From an uncultured Ruminococcus sp. (GTDB lineage: Bacteria; Bacillota; Clostridia; Oscillospirales; Acutalibacteraceae), in NCBI GenBank assembly GCA_902798755.1, contig CADBYC010000041.1, positions 1 through 33,062 on the forward strand: DNA of 33,062 bases, in the 5' to 3' direction. A model generated the notes under the pieces. The model saw nothing but the letters and a program-made list of their open reading frames with translations. It was not told the origin of the DNA and did no database searches. Both the position numbers and the translations under genes were made by a program. Below are positions 1 through 9,424 of the stretch, piece by piece; the stretch's first letter is position 1; each line of letters opens with the position of its first letter.

Positions 1-15
1 CGAATAACCGCCCGA

Positions 16-63
16 CCTATCCGACACAATGGCCAAGTGTCGGATAGGAACGGCAAAATTTTT
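16..63 (+). terminator. Rho-independent terminator of an upstream gene
   Basis: A perfect 12-bp inverted repeat (16-27 with 37-48, 9-nt loop) is followed by a T-run at about 59-64. It probably ends a gene lying left of the window. Confidence 0.6.
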
Positions 64-152
64 TGCACTTCTATTGCTTCTTTATCACACATAAGCAAAC
101 AGCTGCGGCATATCATGTTGAACCTATAAAAACGATAGAAAGGGTGATTAGT

Positions 153-1103
153 GTGAAACGACTATTTACAGCAATAATAGCCTTATTACTGTTTCTTTGT
201 TTTTGCACCGGCGCAAGTGCGTTGAGTTATGATATAGCCGATACCGGCGAAAAAGTGATTTTTACTGATGAAAATTGGGCGTACGAAAAGGTGAATGTAT
301 ACGGTTGGGAACTGGATGAGTATATTGGCACAGCGACGGAAGTTGAGTTGCCTTGGTCGTTTGCCAAAGAATATGTCACAACTCTCGGAGACTATGCGTT
401 TAACTACAACACAACCGTAACATCGATCGACACAACTTCCAAAATTGAATCCATCGGCAACTATGCTTTCTTTGGTTGCACTGCTCTTAAATCGATAATA
501 CTGTACGATTCGATAACCGATATTGGCGAGGGGTGCTTCTATGGGGATAGTACGCTAACAGATATCAACCTTGATGACACATCGATCACCGCTGTATCGG
601 CATATTGCTTTGCCGAGTGCGGGATTACCGAGCTTAGCCTGCCTGCTACCTGCACGAGCATCGGGAATATGGCTTTCTATAACTGTTCTGCGCTGACAAA
701 GTTGACCATACCTGAGAGCGTTACTGAGATCCATCAGGATGCTTTTAAGGGCTCTGACAACGTGGTCATCTACTGCTATACCGATTCTTATGCACATCAG
801 TATGCTGAAGCAAACGGTATCGAGTATGTGTTGATTGACAGATCGGTCGAGTACACCTTTATCCTCGGAGACGCCGACGGCGACGGTGTTGTCACGATTA
901 TTGATGCAACTGTTATTCAGCGCGTCCTTGTTTACCTTATGGATGATCCAGACGGGATGATAGAATTAAGAGCCTCTGTTGATGGCGACGACTTAAATAT
1001 TACTCACGCTACAAAAATCCAGCGTTATTTGGCAGATTTCGCTGTACCTGAGCCTATCGGTACGGAAGTGACACGTGTCATACCCGCACCAACTCAGGGG
1101 TAA
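153..1103 (+). CDS. Secreted BspA-like leucine-rich-repeat protein with C-terminal dockerin
   Basis: I chose the GTG at 153 because a GAAAGGG ribosome site lies just upstream and the protein then begins with a clean signal peptide (VKRLFTAIIALLLFLCF..., cut near GASA-LS). An upstream in-frame ATG at 63 would add 30 residues that do not fit. The mature part has LRR_5 (BspA-type) repeats at about residues 65-225, recognisable as recurring 'sIGnyAFfgCtaLksI' units. Residues about 239-295 look like a type I dockerin: GDADGDGVVTIIDATVIQRVL, then a second, weaker calcium loop, VDGDDLNITHATKIQRYL. Dockerins bind cohesins, so the protein is probably anchored to a cohesin-bearing scaffold outside the cell. 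A lipoprotein gene follows 25 nt downstream, so they may be one operon. The ligand of the LRR region cannot be read from sequence. Confidence 0.85.
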   Translation: MKRLFTAIIALLLFLCFCTGASALSYDIADTGEKVIFTDENWAYEKVNVYGWELDEYIGTATEVELPWSFAKEYVTTLGDYAFNYNTTVTSIDTTSKIESIGNYAFFGCTALKSIILYDSITDIGEGCFYGDSTLTDINLDDTSITAVSAYCFAECGITELSLPATCTSIGNMAFYNCSALTKLTIPESVTEIHQDAFKGSDNVVIYCYTDSYAHQYAEANGIEYVLIDRSVEYTFILGDADGDGVVTIIDATVIQRVLVYLMDDPDGMIELRASVDGDDLNITHATKIQRYLADFAVPEPIGTEVTRVIPAPTQG

Positions 1104-1128
1104 GTTCGTTGGATGATATGAGGTTATT

Positions 1129-1644
1129 ATGAAAAGCACAAAAATTTTTTCCATCCTTCTTTGTTTGTTGATTATCTGCTCGATTCTGTTTACCGCTTGT
1201 GGTGAGAAAGAAAACAAATCAACTAAAGATGAATCTGTACCCGGTGAAACTACGGTTGTTCTTGAAACAACAAGCGACGGCGGAACCGTTGAGCAGGATT
1301 CAGAAGGTAACAAGATTACAAAAGACGAGAATGGTAAAGTTGTCTCAGTAGAAGATAAGGACGGCAACCCTATTGACGTTACAGAATATGTGACCACTCA
1401 TACATGGGTTGAATCAAATGTCAATTCATCTGGAGATTCCGGCGGTTCAGGTTCGTCTGGTGGTTCTGGATCATCTGGCGGTTCAGGATCATCCGATAGC
1501 TCTGGTGGATCTGGTTTATCCGGTGGCTCCGGCGGATCTGGTTCATCATCAGTTTCTGGTGATGATGCGGTCGAAGAATCTATTCCCGTAGTCATCGCAA
1601 CGATTCCGGATGAAGATGATATGGATGTATTACCCGATCTTTAA
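1129..1644 (+). CDS. Lipoprotein with Gly/Ser-rich low-complexity tail
   Basis: 171 aa, with GAGG at about 1120-1123 before the ATG. A lysine-containing hydrophobic leader ends in LFTAC, so Cys24 would be lipidated and the protein held on the outer face of the membrane. Residues 30-95 are acidic and contain a 'DENGKVVSVEDKDGN' stretch like the short degenerate repeats of cell-surface proteins. Residues 100-144 are almost only Gly and Ser (GGSGSS units), presumably a flexible spacer, followed by an acidic tail. No catalytic domain is visible. It follows the dockerin/LRR gene closely and a terminator follows it, so the two probably form a bicistronic surface-protein operon. Confidence 0.75.
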   Translation: MKSTKIFSILLCLLIICSILFTACGEKENKSTKDESVPGETTVVLETTSDGGTVEQDSEGNKITKDENGKVVSVEDKDGNPIDVTEYVTTHTWVESNVNSSGDSGGSGSSGGSGSSGGSGSSDSSGGSGLSGGSGGSGSSSVSGDDAVEESIPVVIATIPDEDDMDVLPDL

Positions 1645-1657
1645 ATCGAACAAAAAG

Positions 1658-1702
1658 TATATGTCTGATCTTGTTTAACAATGAGATCGGACATATTTTT
1701 TA
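1658..1702 (+). terminator. Rho-independent terminator after the lipoprotein gene
   Basis: A 13-bp stem with one G-U pair (1659-1671 with 1684-1696) is followed by TTTTTT. It closes the LRR-lipoprotein unit. Confidence 0.8.
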
Positions 1703-1739
1703 CCGTTTTATTAACATTGATTTATTTATTCGAATAATA

Positions 1740-1768
1740 TTGAAAAGCAGATATATATATGCTACAAT
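1740..1768 (+). promoter_or_regulatory. Sigma-A promoter of the Rpn-type gene
   Basis: TTGAAA (1740-1745), 17-bp spacer, TACAAT (1763-1768), ending 24 nt before the proposed TTG start. Confidence 0.65.
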
Positions 1769-1792
1769 AATAGTGAAAGTAAGGTGATTCGA

Positions 1793-2569
1793 TTGAACAG
1801 AGATGAGATACTTGAAATCGTTATGGGCTATCGCCCAATCGATGACAACTTCATGAACCTGATTTTCAAGAATAATAAACCGCTTGTTGAGTATGTTTTG
1901 AGGATCATTCTTGACAAAGAAGACTTAATTGTTGAAACAAGTGAAACGCAATTTGATTTGAATATTGCAGGATCTCATGGTTTGATGCTGGATGTTTTTG
2001 CGAAAGACGCCTCCGGAAAGAGTTATAATATTGAAGTTCAAAGAGCTGATAAAGGTGCGTTGCCTCAGAGAGCTCGTTATCATGCAAGTGCGATTGATGT
2101 TACCGAACTCGCAAAGGGTTCCGAGTATGAAGATCTGCCCGATACATATGTCATCTTTATCACCGAAAACGATGTGCTGAAAGGGAATATAGCGACATAT
2201 ACGATTGAAAGAACCATCAAAGAGCTGGGCGAACCGTTTGCAGACGGTACGCATATCGTATATGTCAATGCAGCTTATCAGGATATCAGTACAGCAATCG
2301 GCAAGCTGATCCACGATTTTGTGTGCAAAAACGCAAGCGATATGCTCTGCGATCCGATGGCAGAGATCACAAGACACTATAAAGAAACGACAGAAGGAGT
2401 GAATATCATGTGCAAAGCTGTAGAAGATTATGGTAAGAAAGAACGTCAAGAAGGTATTATCGAAACAATTAAAGAGTTTATAAAGGATGGTACACTTTCT
2501 ATTGATAAGATTTCTGAAATTGTTAAGATGCCTGTTGACGAAATCCGTAAAATTGCCGCAACATTGTAA
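1793..2569 (+). CDS. Rpn-family PD-(D/E)XK nuclease / recombination-promoting transposase
   Basis: Belongs to the Rpn/'PD-(D/E)XK nuclease family transposase' group, in which E. coli members promote RecA-independent recombination. The N-terminal nuclease fold shows the expected D...(E)xQ pattern: 'LMLDVFAKDASGKSYNIEVQ', with 'RARYHAS' after it. The C-terminal third is the variable regulatory part of the family ('KKERQEGIIETIKEFIKDG...'). I prefer the TTG at 1793, which has AAGGTG six bases upstream; the GTG at 1784 overlaps that ribosome site and would add three residues. The gene is monocistronic, with its own promoter and tandem terminators. These genes occur in many scattered copies in clostridia. 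Whether this copy is active is unknown. Confidence 0.8.
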   Translation: MNRDEILEIVMGYRPIDDNFMNLIFKNNKPLVEYVLRIILDKEDLIVETSETQFDLNIAGSHGLMLDVFAKDASGKSYNIEVQRADKGALPQRARYHASAIDVTELAKGSEYEDLPDTYVIFITENDVLKGNIATYTIERTIKELGEPFADGTHIVYVNAAYQDISTAIGKLIHDFVCKNASDMLCDPMAEITRHYKETTEGVNIMCKAVEDYGKKERQEGIIETIKEFIKDGTLSIDKISEIVKMPVDEIRKIAATL

Positions 2570-2604
2570 AACAATAGTATTCAAGAATCATAATATGGAT
2601 AATG

Positions 2605-2682
2605 AAACGAGGTCGGTACATACTGACCTCGTTTTGTCATTTTTCAGTCGGGAAAGGTTGATTCCTTTCTCGGCTGTTTTTG
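2605..2682 (+). terminator. Tandem Rho-independent terminators
   Basis: The first hairpin has a 13-bp stem (2605-2617 with 2622-2634), a four-base loop and a T-rich exit. A second, 9-bp hairpin (2649-2657 with 2664-2672) is followed by a T5 run at 2677-2681. Confidence 0.7.
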
Positions 2683-2746
2683 TTGAAGGAGATTCTTTCT
2701 TGTGAATTTGTAAACTTGACATATTCCTCCGATTATTAAAGAATAA

Positions 2747-4414
<1,668 letters not shown>

Positions 4415-4433
4415 TCATTTGATGATTACCCTA

Positions 4434-4481
4434 TAATCCCTAATTTGCTCCTATGTGAAGCTTAATCCCTAATTAGCTCCT
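4434..4481 (+). repeat. Two 19-bp direct repeats downstream of the serine recombinase
   Basis: Copies at 4434-4452 and 4463-4481 differ at one base (core TAATCCCTAATT). Their starts are 29 bp apart, directly after the recombinase gene. They could be recombinase binding sites or the element end. Confidence 0.6.
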
Positions 4482-4548
4482 TCAAAGGGAGGAAACTTTA
4501 TGTTTTTTTTGAAAGCTCGTGACATATAACGTATGATCACAAAAGAAA

Positions 4549-4582
4549 ATACCCTGAAGGTGGATTTAGGGCTTCAGGGTAT
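4549..4582. repeat. Perfect 11-bp inverted repeat (hairpin) without T-run
   Basis: 4549-4559 pairs perfectly with 4572-4582 around a 12-nt loop. There is no T-run, so it is not a standard terminator. The rest of 4415-4685 has no credible gene. Confidence 0.6.
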
Positions 4583-4685
4583 CCTACAGCAACCCACCCT
4601 TCGGTATTGGACAGATACGAAGTAATGATGTAGGCTTTAAGCGTTCATAGAACGCATAGCTGTCATAAGTATGGAATGATTATTC

Positions 4686-5138
4686 TTATTTATGTTCAAG
4701 TAGATCAATGATATTCAAACCTTTTTTCTTAGCATAATTGAGAGTTTTCATAGCTCCTCCGTCACGATAAACATAACATATAGCCATACTCGACCAATCT
4801 ACTAATATACGATTCCTTTTCGGAATGTTTCCTTTATAGGTGTAGTAAGAAAAGGTATGATCTTCAAAAGGATAAACGATTTCGTCAAATAAACTGTCGT
4901 TGAACACGGAAAAATCACGGTATGGTATTACAAGAATATTCTTGATATGAGGATAACGTTTCTTTAATCTGTGAACTGACACAGCACATATCTTATCAAA
5001 ATACCCCTGACCGCCATTTAGAAAGATCTCAATACCGTTCGCAATAGCTGATAATATTGCGTTCTCTATATCCGCTGCCTTTACTTGGTAACAATCACGG
5101 TTGCCAATGAAAAGGGCGGTTTTTTCTTTATATGTCAT
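4686..5138 (-). CDS. SLOG-family (DUF1273/YpsA-like) protein
   Basis: 150 aa. It starts 'KTALFIGNRDCY' and has 'NGGQGYFDKICAVSVHRLKKRYP', the glycine-rich nucleotide-binding pattern of the SLOG/DUF1273 family (Rossmann-like). Members are thought to bind nucleotides or nucleotide-derived ligands, and many sit in mobile or defence contexts; no enzymatic activity can be assigned here. The ATG at 5138 has no good Shine-Dalgarno sequence, and a terminator-like hairpin ends about 14 nt upstream, so expression may be attenuated or start from a nearby promoter. It lies downstream of, and in the same direction as, the polymerase-like operon but is separated from it by about 330 nt. Confidence 0.7.
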   Translation of the reverse strand: MTYKEKTALFIGNRDCYQVKAADIENAILSAIANGIEIFLNGGQGYFDKICAVSVHRLKKRYPHIKNILVIPYRDFSVFNDSLFDEIVYPFEDHTFSYYTYKGNIPKRNRILVDWSSMAICYVYRDGGAMKTLNYAKKKGLNIIDLLEHK

Positions 5139-5151
5139 AGTTTTGTGGAAT

Positions 5152-5182
5152 AAAAAAGCGCAGCTGCACGAAGCAACTACGC
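5152..5182 (-). terminator. Leftward Rho-independent terminator/attenuator-like hairpin
   Basis: Read on the minus strand, a 10-bp stem with two G-U pairs (5173-5182 with 5158-5167, loop 5168-5172) is followed by six T. It could end the polymerase-like operon or attenuate the SLOG gene, whose ATG is about 14 nt further on. Confidence 0.6.
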
Positions 5183-5246
5183 TAAAAACACTCGGCTCCG
5201 TTTTTGCTACAAAACCACATCAGCTATAACAAGAATAAATCCTATC

Positions 5247-5299
5247 AAACTACCAACATGTGAGCCTGTGCTTTTTACCACAGTATATGTTGATAGTTT
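5247..5299. repeat. Nested inverted repeat
   Basis: An outer 13-bp stem with one mismatch (5247-5259 with 5287-5299) encloses an inner CTGTG/CACAG stem. There is no T-run. It lies in the 330-bp gap between the SLOG gene and the polymerase operon; I see no gene in that gap. Confidence 0.5.
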
Positions 5300-5468
5300 T
5301 GACTATATGCGCAACAAAAATAGACATAAGCCTGATAAAAAGGAGACTTATGATTATAGCCGAATATTCAAGTGGTTTTGTAGCGTACTCATCATACCAC
5401 AAAAATCGAAGAAATGCAATGATTTAATAAGTTTATTAAGATATCTGTATTTAAGTAAAACAATGAAG

Positions 5469-6314
5469 TCAAAGCAAAATCATGTAGCGGCAAATCCCGT
5501 GCCTGTTCTCCCTAAGAATCAACGATTTCGGAATCTTTGCCAACCACTTTTTGCTGAGATTGTTGTTGCCGTAATAGGTGTCGAAGTTAGCCACAGGCAG
5601 AACGACCCAGTCGGTGTCATCGGGCTTATTGGCGAAATAATAGCGGATCAGCTCGGCAACAACCTCTTTCGGCACACCGCAGGTATCTGTTGCCTCAAGC
5701 TGTTTATTTACTGTTTCAGAAAGCGGATATTCCTCCGTTCTGAGTGCGCCCGCTTCCAAAGCGTCGGCAATGATGTCATCAAAGCGAAGTGTCCATGCTC
5801 CTTTTGTGTTCAAAGCAAAGATCGGCACTTGCAGCTGACGCACCCTCTTTTTCCACTGTGCCGTAAAGCCCGCAGATAGATTCTCACACTTTTTGTATGC
5901 GGATTTGCTGACCTTATCGGGATTCGCTTTCGCAAACCGAATAACACTTTTTATATGGCGATAAAACCATCCTTTACCGTTCTCATCGACCAGCTCCGGG
6001 AAGTCGGCGGACAATTCACGAAAGTCCACAGGCGGCTCGGAGCTTTTCTTTTTGTCCGGAACACTGCACCATGCGCACAGTGCGTTACGAGCCATATCAA
6101 TTCTATCGTATGAATTTCCGTCAAGAACAGCTCCGTCTTTATCATGGAACAGATAGCCCCTTGCGATTATTGTCAGTATACGACCGAAGCCGGAGAATTC
6201 GGTAATCATGTCAAAGGTGAACCGTCCGAGATAGGTGGTATCGGTTCTGCGTTCGGCGGTATAGATTGGCTGTTCGGTGTAGGTTTTGAATTCTGCCCAT
6301 TCATTTGTCATCAT
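5469..6314 (-). CDS. Unknown protein, third gene of the polymerase-like operon
   Basis: 281 aa. I do not recognise a family. The protein is soluble, with no signal peptide or membrane segment. It has a basic, aromatic centre around 'KGWFYRHIKSVIRFAKANPDK' (from about residue 114) and a C-terminal half with 'LPVANFDTYYGNNNLSKKW'. Its ATG overlaps the stop of the 685-aa polymerase-like gene by 4 nt (ATGA), so the two are translationally coupled and probably made in fixed ratio. That suggests a partner or accessory subunit of the polymerase, but this is inference from position only. The real gene is on this strand; rightward reading frames here are shadows. Confidence 0.7.
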   Translation of the reverse strand: MMTNEWAEFKTYTEQPIYTAERRTDTTYLGRFTFDMITEFSGFGRILTIIARGYLFHDKDGAVLDGNSYDRIDMARNALCAWCSVPDKKKSSEPPVDFRELSADFPELVDENGKGWFYRHIKSVIRFAKANPDKVSKSAYKKCENLSAGFTAQWKKRVRQLQVPIFALNTKGAWTLRFDDIIADALEAGALRTEEYPLSETVNKQLEATDTCGVPKEVVAELIRYYFANKPDDTDWVVLPVANFDTYYGNNNLSKKWLAKIPKSLILRENRHGICRYMILL

Positions 6315-8368
6315 CTATTCCTCCTGCAATTCTCCAATACTGTCATCGGCATGACTTCCAACGCGAATTGCCGCTCACCGAGAGCAACCGCGCATTTCAA
6401 CACTTCGCTCAAATCTAAATTTTCGACACCTTTAATATGAGAGGTCATCATATTTATACAGTTGCTGACAACCGTTTTACGATAATCTCCCGTTTGATTT
6501 GCATTACTAAGCAGAGCTTTCAAATCTTCGCCGTCATCCTGATGCTTGACATGATCGGCGATTTCCTTTGCACGATACATTTCGTCGAGGTCACAGATGA
6601 TGTCGCCGAGGATTCTGTACCCACTATGGCGAAAACCACAGAACAGCTCACGGTAGTCATAATCAATCATACCCGAGATAATCTCATAGGTCGCAACCAT
6701 TCTATCTGATTGTGGCGTTAAATGCCACGCCGTTTCGGATAGTTTCAATCGTGCCTGCCGGATTCCGTAAGGTGAAATATTATCAAAAGCACTGTATAAC
6801 TCGTCAACGGAATAAAGGTTTTCCTGACCTCTTGCAAACAGGATTCTTTCGATATCGGTTTGGCGCTTTCTCTCTTTCGGAATGTGACGAATAAAGCGAT
6901 TACGATTCATCGCTTCGTGATATGCCGCAATAATGGCTTTTGTCCGCTCAAGAACGTGTTGATCTAATGATTCTTGCCAGTCCGGAGATTGAGCAAAGGT
7001 AAACAATTCACCGTCCGCGGCAGGCTGCGCTTTGTGCTTTAGCGTTTCTTTATCCAGCATATAGGCGTAATACGGCAACTTTTCAAGATTGGAGCTGACG
7101 TTGTCCCAATCTGTTTTGTCGATGAACTCTTTTACCCGTTTCGCTGTTGTCGGCTGATACCATTTTCGCTGTGAGCTGTCCCCGACGATCGACTTGTATT
7201 GCAAGAACAGGCTTTTCTTTGCCTTTCGCGCTTCCAAATACTCGGACAAATCGGGCTTTACACCGCTCTTTGCAGAATCGATCTCTAAGCCGGTCAGGAT
7301 CGCCAACACCTCAGTATCCTGACGACTTGCCGCTCTTTCGTCACTTTGGCTGTTCTCGTCATAGGCAATAATCCCTCGTCGTAACGCGGCGTTGCTGATC
7401 TGACCGACGCGCGATGAAAAGGTGCTTTTGACCGTTTCCATTCTCGCGTACCAATCATTCGCATCGGCAATGATCGGATCTGCCGACGGTATTTTCAGCA
7501 CAGGTAACGACGCCGTGTCATCATAGCCTTTACGGACACATTTGTTGACAAGCGGATCGGCGATCGTCTTCACCATATCTCCGTCATAGTCCGCGCCACC
7601 GAGTCGGTCGGGAATTAATGATCGAGAATCCACCATAACCACATATTGAAGGTGAGAGAGATACTTCTTTCGCAATTTACCGACCTTTGATAACGGGCAA
7701 ACAAGCGCTTCTTCATTTCTTGCAATATGAGGACTGCGTAGGAGCGTATAATATTCCTGCTTTGTATATGTCGGTTTCGGTGCGTACACCGTGTTGCCGG
7801 ATAAACACTCCTCCACCAACTTTTTGTAAGCCTTGCTTTCGTCCTCGGCACACCTTACGATGTATGCCAGCAATCGCATCAAGTCGTCGGATAAATAACG
7901 GTTATCTCCTGCAACCAACAACTGTCCGACGGCGTACCTTTCTCTGACGCTCTCTGCTTTGTCGGAGAGCTCTTTTGCATATATCGCTTCTTCCATAAAC
8001 AGTGGATTTTGTTCGATTATCTCAGCGCGCTGTTTACGTTTATCGGTTATTTCAATATCTTCATCGTCAAGAATATCGGTAAAGTGTTTCTGCCTGTTGC
8101 CGAACTTGCCGACATAATCATAATATGCTGCTTCTGTCGTTTTGGTCAGCCAATGGCGCGGATCGGTATTCGGAGATTTGTCCCATCCGAGCGGCAAGTC
8201 CAAAGGTCTGAATTCTTCATCCGTCAAGGCAAGTGTATTCAGAAACTGATAATTCAACTCTGTAGTGTTTTGCGCCTCTGTTTTATCCATACCGGAGATA
8301 TACAAAGCATAGTTGTATTTCCTGCATCGTTCCAAATACTCTGCCCATGTCAGTCCGTTTTCCGTCAT
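6311..8368 (-). CDS. RdRP/YonO-superfamily polymerase, catalytic subunit with DYDGD loop
   Basis: 685 aa. It carries the second double-psi barrel of the two-barrel RNA polymerase superfamily that includes QDE-1/RDR RNA-dependent RNA polymerases and phage YonO. Visible in order: 'ELNYQFLNTLALTDEEF' (37-53), like the 'LNRQ.ITLLS.LGV..E.F' region of RDRs; 'LLRSPHIARNEEAL' (209-222), at the place of the RDR 'TRNPCLHPGDIR'; then 'RLGGADYDGDMVK' (255-267), where D260, D262 and D264 would bind the catalytic magnesium. Next come 'SSRVGQISNAAL' (318-329) and 'LEIDSAKSGVKPDL' (361-374), matching the RDR 'AVDYPKTG' helix. The first barrel is in the upstream gene, overlapping by 4 nt (ATGA). Template and function are unknown: it could transcribe element DNA (as YonO does) or copy RNA. 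Confidence 0.82.
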   Translation of the reverse strand: MTENGLTWAEYLERCRKYNYALYISGMDKTEAQNTTELNYQFLNTLALTDEEFRPLDLPLGWDKSPNTDPRHWLTKTTEAAYYDYVGKFGNRQKHFTDILDDEDIEITDKRKQRAEIIEQNPLFMEEAIYAKELSDKAESVRERYAVGQLLVAGDNRYLSDDLMRLLAYIVRCAEDESKAYKKLVEECLSGNTVYAPKPTYTKQEYYTLLRSPHIARNEEALVCPLSKVGKLRKKYLSHLQYVVMVDSRSLIPDRLGGADYDGDMVKTIADPLVNKCVRKGYDDTASLPVLKIPSADPIIADANDWYARMETVKSTFSSRVGQISNAALRRGIIAYDENSQSDERAASRQDTEVLAILTGLEIDSAKSGVKPDLSEYLEARKAKKSLFLQYKSIVGDSSQRKWYQPTTAKRVKEFIDKTDWDNVSSNLEKLPYYAYMLDKETLKHKAQPAADGELFTFAQSPDWQESLDQHVLERTKAIIAAYHEAMNRNRFIRHIPKERKRQTDIERILFARGQENLYSVDELYSAFDNISPYGIRQARLKLSETAWHLTPQSDRMVATYEIISGMIDYDYRELFCGFRHSGYRILGDIICDLDEMYRAKEIADHVKHQDDGEDLKALLSNANQTGDYRKTVVSNCINMMTSHIKGVENLDLSEVLKCAVALGERQFALEVMPMTVLENCRRNR

Positions 8369-9291
8369 CCATCCATGCTTTTGGTGAGGATCATATCCAC
8401 ATCGGCAACGGTATGAGCATTACCCCAAATATCTATCATCTTTGTCACACGCAGCTCGGACAACAGCTTTTTGAAATCGACCTCGTGAACAACCCCCTTG
8501 ATATACGGCAGACGAATTTGGAAAGAATGATGGCTTTTCTTTGAATCCAGTCTTTCGGCAAGCTCTTTTGAGATAATACCCTCGCCGTCAAACTCCAAGA
8601 CCTCTACATCAGCTTTGGTTTCTACACGGCTGTATTTCCGAACCGGGTTACCTGTGCCATCATCCTCAACGGTGATGATATCCGCATCCTTTACGATACT
8701 TTTCGGATTGTCTATGACGACGATCCTTTTTTCTTGCAGTAAATTCTGTATTTTTTCCCGACGACCGCCTGTGAACATCAAGCCGTTATATGCGTATAGC
8801 TTTGATAGCTGACAATCCCCGATCTTCATCCCGAGCATCATCCGCTCACGCAAAGACTCATACACATCCTCACGAACAAACGACAGAACATTATGGCGGC
8901 TCATACTGGCTGAACGCTCAAAGGCGATATACCGACGCGCGGGATATCGCTCATCCAAAACGATTTCAATTCCCTCGGGACGGAACAAATACTCTGCTTT
9001 CTTCTGTAGCTCAGCAACTCTGCCAACAGGTCGTCGATCAAAGATCCCTGAGAAATCAATATAGACAAACACATCGGATAATCGGTCACATGGTGAGGTT
9101 GTATCTTCCGAACCGTACAGGATCGTCATAGCCTGATAGAACATCATGCAGTCGTCTTGCTCGGACAGTTCGACAAGGTACTCCTTTGACGGATCGGTTG
9201 CATCGAAATGAAACCTCCACCCATCGTCTTGCTTCACGGCAGAGGATAAAAGACTCAAAGCTGAGATTTGCGGTATCAAATACTTTTTCAT
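8365..9291 (-). CDS. RdRP/YonO-superfamily polymerase, first-barrel subunit
   Basis: 308 aa, first gene of the operon, with AGGAG six bases before its ATG. The C-terminal half has the hallmark first double-psi barrel of eukaryotic RDR/QDE-1 enzymes: 'FDGEGIISKELAERL' (234-248), 'HSFQIRLPYIKGVVHEVDF' (255-273) and 'ILTKSM' (301-306). These correspond to the RDR pattern 'DG.G.IS...A', 'FQIRYGGYKGVV' and 'LRPSM.KF'. The protein stops exactly where an RDR would continue into the region found at the start of the 685-aa protein. The two therefore look like one polymerase split into two chains. The N-terminal 150 residues are unrecognised; 'RSASMSRHNVLSFVRE' (126-141) may belong to the neck region. 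Known RDRs and YonO are single chains. A -1 shift would fuse them, but I see no convincing slippery site. Confidence 0.78.
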   Translation of the reverse strand: MKKYLIPQISALSLLSSAVKQDDGWRFHFDATDPSKEYLVELSEQDDCMMFYQAMTILYGSEDTTSPCDRLSDVFVYIDFSGIFDRRPVGRVAELQKKAEYLFRPEGIEIVLDERYPARRYIAFERSASMSRHNVLSFVREDVYESLRERMMLGMKIGDCQLSKLYAYNGLMFTGGRREKIQNLLQEKRIVVIDNPKSIVKDADIITVEDDGTGNPVRKYSRVETKADVEVLEFDGEGIISKELAERLDSKKSHHSFQIRLPYIKGVVHEVDFKKLLSELRVTKMIDIWGNAHTVADVDMILTKSMDG

Positions 9292-9296
9292 ATATT

Positions 9297-9347
9297 TCTC
9301 CTGATATGAACTGAAAAAAGTATAGCATAACGCCTCTATATATTCAA
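9297..9347 (-). promoter_or_regulatory. Promoter and ribosome site of the polymerase-like operon
   Basis: On the minus strand, TTGAAT (9347-9342), 17-bp spacer, TATACT (9324-9319), then AGGAG at 9301-9297. This is a near-consensus sigma-A promoter, so the operon should be transcribed by the host polymerase. Confidence 0.75.
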
Positions 9348-9424
9348 GTATCTGTTATTTGATAACTGTCCCCACTTTTTAATGGACAGCGATTCAAATA
9401 TCACTTGAAAGGAGGCGATAGCCT

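Noticed and set aside
1430-1560. Repeats as a CRISPR array
   Set aside because: The repetition is a Gly/Ser codon repeat inside a lipoprotein gene; no direct-repeat/spacer pattern was found anywhere in the window.
8355-8375. Programmed -1 frameshift joining the polymerase genes
   Set aside because: No in-frame slippery heptamer and the ATGA overlap explains translation without one.
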